Assembly: GCF_002943525.1 (NCBI RefSeq)
Contig: NZ_CP025394.1
Span: forward strand, 4,898,001-4,962,000
Reading direction: 5' to 3'
Length of the DNA: 64,000 nucleotides
From: Kitasatospora sp. MMS16-BH015
GTDB lineage: Bacteria; Actinomycetota; Actinomycetes; Streptomycetales; Streptomycetaceae
A program made the translations under genes and the position numbers. A model generated the notes under the pieces. The model was not told where the DNA came from, searched no databases, and saw only the letters and a list, made by a program, of their open reading frames with translations. The stretch's first letter is position 1, and each line of letters starts with the position of its first letter. This document shows, one piece after another, positions 42,646-49,531 of the stretch.

Positions 42646-42702
42646 TTCCCCGTCCCCGGCCCCATCCCACCCTCGTTCAGCCCCACCGGCCCCCGCCGCC
42701 AC

Positions 42703-42835
42703 CCCCTCACCCGTCCGCCCCTCCCACTTGCCGCCCGTCCCTCCCGCCGGTTGCCACCGTCCGCCCGTCGCCCCCTCCCCACTCCTCCCCTCACCCGTTC
42801 GCCCCTCCCGGTCGCCGCCCGTCCCTCCCCGCCGG
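42703..42835 (+). repeat. C-rich duplicated segment
   Basis: A 48-bp pyrimidine-rich block starting CCCCTCACCCG at 42703 recurs at 42787 with few differences (84-bp offset). It fills the 338-bp gap between the sedolisin and the pyruvate oxidase-type gene; no gene is seen there. Confidence 0.65.
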
Positions 42836-42877
42836 AGGCTGGTGGCGTCCTGTGACCGAGCGAGGAGCGGAGCAGCC

Positions 42878-44611
42878 GTGGTCAGCGTGGCGGAACAGAT
42901 GGTGGAGGTGCTCCGGCAGGCCGGGGTGGAGCGGGTCTACGGGGTGGTGGGGGACAGCCTCAACCCCGTGGTGGACGCGATCCGGCGGGCCGAGGGCATC
43001 TCCTGGGTGCACGTGCGCAACGAGGAAGCCGGGGCCTTCGCGGCCGCCGCCGAGGCGGAGCTCACCGGCTCGCTGGCCGTCTGCGCGGGGTCCTGCGGGC
43101 CCGGCAACACCCACCTGATCCAGGGCCTCTACGACGCCCACCGCTCCGGTCTGCCGGTGCTCGCCCTGGCCTCGCACATCCCCTCCGCCCAGATCGGCAC
43201 CGGCTTCTTCCAGGAGACGCACCCGGACCGGGTCTTCACCGACTGCAGCGGCTTCTGCGAGATGGTGAGCACCCCGGCCCAGCTGCCCCGCCTGCTCCGG
43301 GTGGCCGTGCAGCACGCCCTGGGCGCCCGCGGCGTCTCCGTGCTGGTCTTCCCCGGTGACGTGGCTGCGCTCCCGGCGGCCGGCCCGACCGGCACCGGCG
43401 GGTTCCTGACCGAGCTGGCCGTGCCCGCCCCGCCCTGGGGCCAGGTGCAGGCGCTGGCCGCCGCGCTGAACGAGGCCCGCAGCGTGACGCTGTTCTGCGG
43501 CGCGGGGGTGCGCGGCGCGCATGCCGAGGTGATGGAGCTGGCCGGCCGCCTGCAGGCGCCGGTCGGGCACTCGCTGCGCGGCAAGGAGTGGATCCAGTAC
43601 GACAACCCGTACGACGTCGGGATGAGCGGCCTGCTGGGCTACGGCGCCTGCCACGAGGCGCTGCACGAGGCCGAGTTGGTGCTGCTGCTGGGCACCGACT
43701 TCCCGTACGACAGCTTCCTCCCGCAGGCCCGCACCATCCAGGTCGACCACGACGCGACCCGGCTCGGCCGCCGCACCCCGCTCGAACTCGCCGTGCACGG
43801 CGACGTGTCGGCGACCCTGCGGGCGGTGCTGCCGCTGCTCGAACAGAAGGCGGACCGGGCCTTCCTGGATTCGCTGCTGGCCCGGCACTGCAAGGCGCTG
43901 GAGCAGGTGGTCGGCGCCTACACCCGCGACATCGCCAAGCACCTGCCGATCCACCCCGAGTACGTGGCCGCCGTGCTGGACGAACTGGCGGCGGAGGACG
44001 CGGTGTTCACCGTGGACACCGGGATGTGCAACGTCTGGGCGGCCCGCTACCTCACCCCGAACGGGCGCCGCCGGGTGATCGGGTCCTTCCTGCACGGCTC
44101 GATGGCCAACGCCCTGCCGCACGCGATCGGCGCCCAACTCGCCTGCCCGGGGCGGCAGGTGGTCTCGATGTCGGGCGACGGTGGGCTCGGCATGCTGATG
44201 GGTGAGCTGCTCACGGTGGCCAAGCACCGGCTGCCGGTGAAGACCGTGGTCTTCAACAACGGCGCGCTCGGCATGATCAAGCTGGAGATGCTGGTCAGCG
44301 GCTACCCCGAGACGGAGACCGACAACGGCGACGTGGACTACGCCGCGATCGCCCGCGCGGCCGGCATCCCGGCCAAGCGGGTCACCGAGCCGGCCCTGCT
44401 GCGCGAGACCCTCGCCGAGGCGCTGGAGCGCCCGGGCCCGGCCCTGGTGGACGTGGTCACCGACCCGAACGCGCTCTCCATCCCGCCGCACATCACCGCC
44501 GCCCAGCTGCGCGGCTTCGCCCTGGCGGCCGGCCGCACCGTGCTCTCCGGCGGCGTGGGCAAGATGATCGACCTGGCCCGCAGCAATCTCCGCAACATCC
44601 CCAGGCCCTGA
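42878..44611 (+). CDS. poxB: Thiamine-diphosphate enzyme, pyruvate dehydrogenase (quinone)/pyruvate oxidase type
   Basis: A 577-residue ThDP-dependent enzyme of the PoxB type. The N-terminal Glu (HVRNEEAGAFAAAAEAELTG) and the ThDP/Mg motif SGDGGLGMLMGELLTVAKHR...VFNNGALGM are complete, and the central FAD-type domain is present. It decarboxylates pyruvate to acetate and CO2, passing electrons to quinone. GTG start with GAGGAGCGG. The XRE-cupin regulator and a palindrome lie just downstream. Confidence 0.88.
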   Translation: MVSVAEQMVEVLRQAGVERVYGVVGDSLNPVVDAIRRAEGISWVHVRNEEAGAFAAAAEAELTGSLAVCAGSCGPGNTHLIQGLYDAHRSGLPVLALASHIPSAQIGTGFFQETHPDRVFTDCSGFCEMVSTPAQLPRLLRVAVQHALGARGVSVLVFPGDVAALPAAGPTGTGGFLTELAVPAPPWGQVQALAAALNEARSVTLFCGAGVRGAHAEVMELAGRLQAPVGHSLRGKEWIQYDNPYDVGMSGLLGYGACHEALHEAELVLLLGTDFPYDSFLPQARTIQVDHDATRLGRRTPLELAVHGDVSATLRAVLPLLEQKADRAFLDSLLARHCKALEQVVGAYTRDIAKHLPIHPEYVAAVLDELAAEDAVFTVDTGMCNVWAARYLTPNGRRRVIGSFLHGSMANALPHAIGAQLACPGRQVVSMSGDGGLGMLMGELLTVAKHRLPVKTVVFNNGALGMIKLEMLVSGYPETETDNGDVDYAAIARAAGIPAKRVTEPALLRETLAEALERPGPALVDVVTDPNALSIPPHITAAQLRGFALAAGRTVLSGGVGKMIDLARSNLRNIPRP

Positions 44612-44638
44612 AGCCAGGCCCTGAAGCCAGGCCCTGAA
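44601..44638 (+). repeat. 13-bp tandem repeat across the poxB stop
   Basis: CCAGGCCCTGAAG occurs three times in a row (last unit incomplete). The poxB stop codon is in the first unit, so copy-number change would not alter the protein. Confidence 0.85.
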
Positions 44639-44650
44639 CGGGCCCCCGGG

Positions 44651-44665
44651 GAGGCAATTTGCCTC
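44651..44665. promoter_or_regulatory. Palindromic operator upstream of the XRE-cupin gene
   Basis: GAGGCAATTTGCCTC is a near-perfect 15-bp palindrome (7-bp arms). A related imperfect copy (AGGCAAAATTCTTGCCC) follows at 44668-44684. The pair lies 30-63 bp before the regulator start, as for autoregulation. Confidence 0.65.
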
Positions 44666-44713
44666 TGAGGCAAAATTCTTGCCCCTGGGGCATAGCGGGT
44701 GTGGACTGGACCC

Positions 44714-45301
44714 ATGAGTGAGGACCAAGAGGTCGAGGGCCTCGGCGCCAGGCTGCGGGAGCACCGGCTGAGCAGCAGGTACACCCTGGAGACGGCCGCG
44801 GCGCGGGTCGGGCTGTCCCCAGCGTACTTGTCGCGGCTGGAGACCGGCCAGCGGCAGCCCTCGCTGCCCGTCCTGCTGGGCCTCGCCCGGACCTACGGCA
44901 CCAGTGTGGCCGGGCTGCTCGGCGAGACGCCGGGCGAGGCCGACCCGGTGGTCCGGGGCGGGGCGATCGAGCCCGGCCTCGCGGGCGGCTGGGGCTACCG
45001 GCGGGCCGGGGCACCCGGCCGGGCCATGCAGGCCCTGCACGTCCAGGTGCCGCCCTCGCTCCAGGACGCGGTCGTCCGCGTGCACCCGGGCGAGGAGTGG
45101 CTCTACGTGACCAGGGGACGGCTGCGGCTGACCCTCGGCGAGCGCACCCACCTGTTGGAGGAGGGCGACTCGGCCCACTTCGACTCGCTCACCCCGCACT
45201 GCATCGCCGCCGATTCGGCGTCCGGTGTCGAACTGCTCTTCCTGCACACCCTGCTCCAGAGCCCCGGCGGCGAACTCTGCCTCGGCGGCCCCCACCGATA
45301 G
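44714..45301 (+). CDS. XRE-family regulator with C-terminal cupin
   Basis: A 195-residue regulator. The HTH (LGARLREHRLSSRYTLETAAARVGLSPAYLSRLETGQRQPSLPVLLGLARTYG) is followed by a cupin sensor (VHPGEEWLYVTRGRLRLTLGERTHLLEEGDSAHFDSLTPH). This architecture is common for regulators sensing metabolites. ATG at 44714 has no strong ribosome site; a GTG at 44699 is possible. It likely controls itself, the small membrane gene downstream and perhaps poxB. Confidence 0.88.
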   Translation: MSEDQEVEGLGARLREHRLSSRYTLETAAARVGLSPAYLSRLETGQRQPSLPVLLGLARTYGTSVAGLLGETPGEADPVVRGGAIEPGLAGGWGYRRAGAPGRAMQALHVQVPPSLQDAVVRVHPGEEWLYVTRGRLRLTLGERTHLLEEGDSAHFDSLTPHCIAADSASGVELLFLHTLLQSPGGELCLGGPHR

Positions 45302-45315
45302 GGAGGAACGTCATC

Positions 45316-45474
45316 ATGACCCAGGAGACCATCGCCCCGGCCGGCCCGCTCACCACCGACGCCGGGCGCCGCACCGACAACCGGGTGTGGATCCGGGCCG
45401 CCATCTACATCGGCGCCACCCACTTCTTCGCCGGCTTCGTGATCCTGCTGTTCGAGCTCGGTTCGCGGAAGTAG
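45316..45474 (+). CDS. Small membrane protein (DUF6126-like)
   Basis: A 52-residue protein with one transmembrane helix (RVWIRAAIYIGATHFFAGFVILLFELG). ATG follows GGGAGGAACG. I recall such small proteins often following XRE-cupin regulators in Streptomyces, and the DUF6126 label is from memory. Function unknown. Confidence 0.75.
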   Translation: MTQETIAPAGPLTTDAGRRTDNRVWIRAAIYIGATHFFAGFVILLFELGSRK

Positions 45475-45550
45475 CGACGCTGGGTCAGCCTGAAGAAGCG
45501 TCAGCGGATCTTCCGCCTGTCCCGACGCCTTCAGCGCCCGAGGAGCGCCC

Positions 45551-46132
45551 ATGCACCCGTTCCGCACCGCTTCCCCCGCCCGCGCCTTGGTGGCCGGTGC
45601 CACCACCACCCTGCTGCTCGCCCTGGGCGGCCTGGCCGCCCTCCCCGGCACCGCCGGCGCGGCCACCCTCGCAAAGGCCACCCCCGCAAAGGCCACCCCC
45701 GCAAAGGCCGCCGACACCAGGGCCGCGCCCGCCAAGTTCGCCCCCGAGTCCGCCCCCGGATTCACCCCGGTGACGCTCCACCCGGCGCTCACCCCGGCGC
45801 TCAGCCCCTGCACCGCCGCCGGCTGTACCGGGGAGGACCCGTCCGGCACCAACTGCGCCGACGACGCCACCACCGTGGCCTCCTTCTCGGGCGCGTCCGT
45901 CCGGGTGGAGCTGCGGTACAGCCGGGGCTGCCAGTCCGCCTGGGCCCGGGCCACCTCCGCCCCGGCCGGCCAGGTGCTCTACGTGGAGAACGCCAAGGGC
46001 ACCCGCCGCCAGGTCAGCATCCGCAACGGGCGGACCAGCGTCTGGACGGCGATGGTCGACTCCTCCGTCCGCACCCGGGCCTGCCTCGGCCCGCTGAACA
46101 GCGACGCGGTCACCTGCACCTCCTGGGGCTGA
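45551..46132 (+). CDS. Secreted DUF2690-like protein
   Basis: A 193-residue exported protein: signal peptide (ALVAGATTTLLLALGGLAALPGTAGA), an Ala/Lys/Pro-rich linker encoded by a 15-bp repeat, then a Cys-containing domain with CTAAGCTGEDPSGTNCADDATTV and VELRYSRGCQSAWARAT, the pattern of DUF2690 proteins. Probably cell-surface or extracellular; no known activity. ATG follows CGAGGAGCG. Confidence 0.78.
   Translation: MHPFRTASPARALVAGATTTLLLALGGLAALPGTAGAATLAKATPAKATPAKAADTRAAPAKFAPESAPGFTPVTLHPALTPALSPCTAAGCTGEDPSGTNCADDATTVASFSGASVRVELRYSRGCQSAWARATSAPAGQVLYVENAKGTRRQVSIRNGRTSVWTAMVDSSVRTRACLGPLNSDAVTCTSWG
45671..45709 (+). repeat. 15-bp tandem repeat in the DUF2690-like gene
   Basis: GCAAAGGCCACCCCC occurs 2.6 times in frame, coding AKATP units of the linker. 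Confidence 0.85.
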
Positions 46133-46165
46133 CCGGCCCGGTGCGCCGCCTTAGGCCGGTCGGCC

Positions 46166-47596
46166 TCAGAGCGTGAGCAGCCGGCAGAGGGCGTCCACCG
46201 CCCCCGCGAAGGCGTGCTCGGGCGGCGTCCCGTACCCGATCACCAGGGCCGGCGGACGCTCCTCCGCCGGCCCCGCGGCGGCCGCCCGGCAGCCCGAGGC
46301 CGCGTTCACGGAGAGCCCCAACCAGCCGGCCTGGGCGAGCAGTTCGCGCTCGCTGAGGCCGCCCGGCGGCAGCTGCAGCACCGCGTGCAGCCCGGCCGCC
46401 AGGCCGGTCACCCGGACCTGCGGGGCCCGCTCCGCGAGGGTGGTGAGCAGCAGGTCGCGGCGGCGACGGTAGTGCTGGCGGCAGCGGCGGACGTGCCGGT
46501 CCAGGCCGCCCGACGTGATGAACTCCGCCATGGTGAGCTGCTCGAAGACGCCCGAGTGGCCGTCCGCCAGGTACTTCTGCCGGGTCACCGGCTCGACCAG
46601 CTCGGCGGGCAGTACCAGCCAGCCGAGCCGCAGGCCCGGGGCCAGGCTCTTGCTGGCGGTGCCCACGTAGGCGACCAGCTCCGGATCGAGGGCCTGGAGC
46701 GCGCCCACCGGCTGGCGGTCGTAGCGGAGTTCGCCGTCGTAGTCGTCCTCGACCACCAGCCCGCCGCTCTGCCGGGCCCACTCCACGGCCGCCGCCCGGC
46801 GGGCCGGGTGCAGCGCCACCCCGGTGGGGAACTGGTGGGCGGGGGTGAGCGTGACCAGGCCGACCCCGGTCGGGCCGAGCAGGTCGGTGCGGGCGCCGGA
46901 GGCGTCCAGCGGGAGCGTGACGGCCGTCAACCCGCCGGTCTCGACCAGGTGTTGCTGCTGCGGGAGGCCGTACTCCTCGATCGCGGCCCGCCGAACCCCG
47001 CGCTCGTGCAGGGTGCGGCAGAGCAGGCCGACGGCCTGGGTGTAGCCGGTGCAGACCACGATCCGCTCCGGATCGGTCCGCACGCCCCGGACCCGGGCCA
47101 GGTAGTCGGCGAGGGCCCGCCGCAGCTCGATCCGGCCGCGCGGGTCGGAGTAGCCGAGCGCCTCGTTCGGGGCGGCGGCCAGCGCGCGGCGGGCGGCGGC
47201 CAGCCAGGCGGTGCGGGGGAAGAGGCCGAGGTCGGGGCGGCCGGGGGTGAAGTCGTAGCGGGCGGCGGGGGCGCGCTGCGGCAGGCCGGGGGTGGCCACC
47301 GGGGCGGGGGCGCCCCGCTCGGCGACCACCGTGCCGGAGCCCTGGCGGGCCGTCAGCCAGCCCTCGGCGGTCAGCTGGGCGTACGCCTCGGCGACGGTGT
47401 TGCGGGCGATCCCGAGGTCGGCGGCGAGCGAGCGGGAGGGCGGCAGCCGGGTGCCGGGAGCCAGCCGGCCATCCCGGACGGAGCCGCGCAGCGCGTCCTC
47501 CAGGGCCGCCCGCAGGCCCAGGCCCCGGGCCCGGCCGGTGGTGAGGTCCAGGTGGAGGTCGGCGCCGCTGGGTGTGCCCGCAGGCCAGGAGTCCAT
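46166..47596 (-). CDS. MocR-family regulator (GntR HTH plus aminotransferase-like domain)
   Basis: A 476-residue MocR/PdxR-type regulator. The winged HTH (LRGSVRDGRLAPGTRLPPSRSLAADLGIARNTVAEAYAQLTAEGWL) is followed by a fold-type I aminotransferase domain with the PLP lysine in VGTASKSLAPGLRLGWL and the Asp in VVEDDYDGELRY. Such proteins act on divergent promoters in response to PLP or amino-acid signals. It is divergent from an AhpD-like gene. Confidence 0.9.
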   Translation of the reverse strand: MDSWPAGTPSGADLHLDLTTGRARGLGLRAALEDALRGSVRDGRLAPGTRLPPSRSLAADLGIARNTVAEAYAQLTAEGWLTARQGSGTVVAERGAPAPVATPGLPQRAPAARYDFTPGRPDLGLFPRTAWLAAARRALAAAPNEALGYSDPRGRIELRRALADYLARVRGVRTDPERIVVCTGYTQAVGLLCRTLHERGVRRAAIEEYGLPQQQHLVETGGLTAVTLPLDASGARTDLLGPTGVGLVTLTPAHQFPTGVALHPARRAAAVEWARQSGGLVVEDDYDGELRYDRQPVGALQALDPELVAYVGTASKSLAPGLRLGWLVLPAELVEPVTRQKYLADGHSGVFEQLTMAEFITSGGLDRHVRRCRQHYRRRRDLLLTTLAERAPQVRVTGLAAGLHAVLQLPPGGLSERELLAQAGWLGLSVNAASGCRAAAAGPAEERPPALVIGYGTPPEHAFAGAVDALCRLLTL

Positions 47597-47690
47597 GGGG
47601 CCAGTCCATCACATCCGACCATCGCACCGGCCGGAATTGGCCCAGGAAAACAGGCGGGAAATGCACCAAACAGTCGGGCCGCATCCCTCC

Positions 47691-47696
47691 TAGAGT
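47691..47696 (+). promoter_or_regulatory. Possible -10 box of a leaderless transcript
   Basis: TAGAGT ends 7 nt before the ATG of the AhpD-like gene, and no ribosome site is visible, so transcription may start at the ATG. The 107-bp divergent region otherwise holds short direct repeats that could bind MocR. Confidence 0.4.
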
Positions 47697-47703
47697 TCTT
47701 CTC

Positions 47704-48192
47704 ATGACGACGAACGAGAACAGCAACGAGACCTACGCCCCCGCCCCCGAGCAGCGCTTCTCGATGCCGGACCAGGCCCCCGAGTGGTACCGCGCGATGA
47801 TCGACCTGGACCGCGTCTCCCGGGGCAGCGTCGACCCGGTGCTCGGCGAGCTGGTCCGCACCCGCGCCTCGCAGATCAACGGCTGCGCCTTCTGCCTCGA
47901 CATGCACACCGTGGACGCCCGCAAGAACGGCGAGCAGGAGCACCGCCTGCACACCCTGGCGGCCTGGCGGGAGACCCCGTACTTCACGGTCAAGGAGCGC
48001 GCCGCCCTCGCGCTGACCGAGGCCGTCACCCTGGTCACCACCGGCCACGTGCCGGACGAGGTCTACCAGGAGGCAGCCAAGCACTTCGAGCCCCAGGAGC
48101 TCGCCCACCTGATCGCCATCATCATCACCATCAACGCCTGGAACCGGATCGCCATCACCACCCGGCTCAGCCCGGCACCCAAGCGGGGCTGA
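47704..48192 (+). CDS. Carboxymuconolactone decarboxylase/AhpD-like protein
   Basis: A 162-residue AhpD-fold protein with the redox motif NGCAFCLDMHT (Cys pair and His). It resembles the small CMD proteins often divergent from MocR regulators in Streptomyces. It is probably a peroxidase-type or thiol-redox enzyme induced under MocR control. Confidence 0.87.
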   Translation: MTTNENSNETYAPAPEQRFSMPDQAPEWYRAMIDLDRVSRGSVDPVLGELVRTRASQINGCAFCLDMHTVDARKNGEQEHRLHTLAAWRETPYFTVKERAALALTEAVTLVTTGHVPDEVYQEAAKHFEPQELAHLIAIIITINAWNRIAITTRLSPAPKRG

Positions 48193-48274
48193 GCACCCGT
48201 CAGGATCGACCCGGGCCGGTCGGACCCCCGGCCCGGCTGCCCTTCGCCCGCACTCTCCCGACAGGCTGTCCTTC

Positions 48275-49114
48275 ATGACGAATCAGCACGAAAAGGCCCG
48301 TCTCCTCCACGAGTTGCACCGACCGGGTACCCCGCTGGTGCTCGCCAACGTCTGGGACGCGGCGAGCGCCCGGCTGGTCGCCGAGGCCGGGGCGCCGGGC
48401 ATCGCCACCGCGAGCGCGAGCGTCTGCTGGACGCTCGGCGCGCGGGACGGCGGCGGGGCGGACGGCGGCGGGCTCGACCGCGACCGGGCGATCGCGCAGA
48501 CCGCGCTCATCGCCTCGGCCGTCGACCTGCCGGTGACGGCCGACCTGGAGGACGGCCTGGCCGCCACCGCCGAGGGGGTGGCCGAGACGGTCACCGCGCT
48601 GCTCGCCACCGGCGCGGTCGGGGTCAACCTGGAGGACGCGGCGCCGGAGGGCGGCCTGCGTCCGCTGGCCGAGGCCACGGCCCGGATCGCGGCGGCCCGC
48701 GCGGCGGCCGAGCGCGCGGGGGTGGAGCTCTTCCTGAACGCCCGCACCGACCTCTACCTGCAGGGAGTGGGCGAGCCCGAGCAGCGGCTCGACCTGGCCG
48801 TGGAGCGGGCGCTGGCCTTCGTCGAGGCGGGCGCGAGCGGCGTCTTCCTGCCGGGCCTGGGCGAGTTGACCCTGATCGCGGCCTTCGTGAAGGCCGTGCC
48901 GGTGCCGGTCAACGTGTTGGGCTTCCCCGGCGGCCCGAGCCTGGCCGAGCTGGCCTCGGCGGGCGTGGCCCGGGTCAGCTTCGGCCCGGGCCTGGCCAAG
49001 GTGGCCTACGCGGCCGTCGACCGCGCGGCCCGTGAGCTCTACACCGGGGGCGGTTACGGCGGCCTGGAGGGCGGCCTGGACTACGGCCGGCTGAACGGCC
49101 TCTTCCTGGCCTGA
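48275..49114 (+). CDS. Isocitrate lyase/PEP mutase-family protein
   Basis: A 279-residue (beta/alpha)8 enzyme of the PEP mutase/ICL superfamily. VLANVWDAASARLVAEAG, the Mg-binding TADLEDG, VNLEDA and FLNARTDLYLQG are the conserved blocks. The KKCGH-type lyase loop of isocitrate lyase is absent, so it is closer to PEP mutase-like or 2-methylisocitrate lyase-like members. Reaction not predictable from sequence. Confidence 0.83.
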   Translation: MTNQHEKARLLHELHRPGTPLVLANVWDAASARLVAEAGAPGIATASASVCWTLGARDGGGADGGGLDRDRAIAQTALIASAVDLPVTADLEDGLAATAEGVAETVTALLATGAVGVNLEDAAPEGGLRPLAEATARIAAARAAAERAGVELFLNARTDLYLQGVGEPEQRLDLAVERALAFVEAGASGVFLPGLGELTLIAAFVKAVPVPVNVLGFPGGPSLAELASAGVARVSFGPGLAKVAYAAVDRAARELYTGGGYGGLEGGLDYGRLNGLFLA

Positions 49115-49133
49115 CGGACAGTCGGCAGGCGCT

Positions 49134-49337
49134 TCAGCGCACGGGGGTGTGCCGGATCTGGTCCTGGATGTCCGCCGCGTAGGGGGCGATCACCGGCAGC
49201 CCGGCGAAGTCGGAGAGCGTGGCATCCGTCTCGGCCAGCTTGGGGTCGAGGGCGGGCGCCGCGCTCGCCGTGGCGGCGGGGGCGGCGAGGGCGAGTCCGG
49301 CCAGGGTCAGGGCCGCGAGCGTGGCGATCTTCTTCAT
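49134..49337 (-). CDS. Small secreted protein
   Basis: A 67-residue protein with a Sec signal (MKKIATLAALTLAGLALAAPAATASA) and a 40-residue mature part (LDPKLAETDATLSDFAGLPVIAPYAADI). No cysteine, no family recognised. GGGCAGGAC precedes the ATG. Confidence 0.65.
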   Translation of the reverse strand: MKKIATLAALTLAGLALAAPAATASAAPALDPKLAETDATLSDFAGLPVIAPYAADIQDQIRHTPVR

Positions 49338-49531
49338 GTCCTGCCCAACGAGCCGACCGCCCGTCAGTCACCCATGGCCCACAAGCCCCACTCCGCGCGG
49401 CCGACAAAGATTCGGTCAAGTTTTCGCTCAGCAGTATCCCTACTCGTCGGTCCTGTGGTCGAGTCTCCCCGGCCCGTCGCCAACACCCGTGTGCGACCGG
49501 TCCATTGGCCTGCACGACTGGGGAGGAACTG

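Noticed and set aside
42703..42835. Repeat array or attachment site in the C-rich region
   Set aside because: Only two imperfect copies, pyrimidine-rich low complexity, no tRNA or integrase nearby.
42791..45295. Minus-strand frame of 834 codons
   Set aside because: Antisense to poxB and the XRE-cupin gene.
48275..49114. Phosphonate pathway PEP mutase
   Set aside because: No phosphonopyruvate decarboxylase or other phosphonate genes nearby; superfamily membership alone is not enough.
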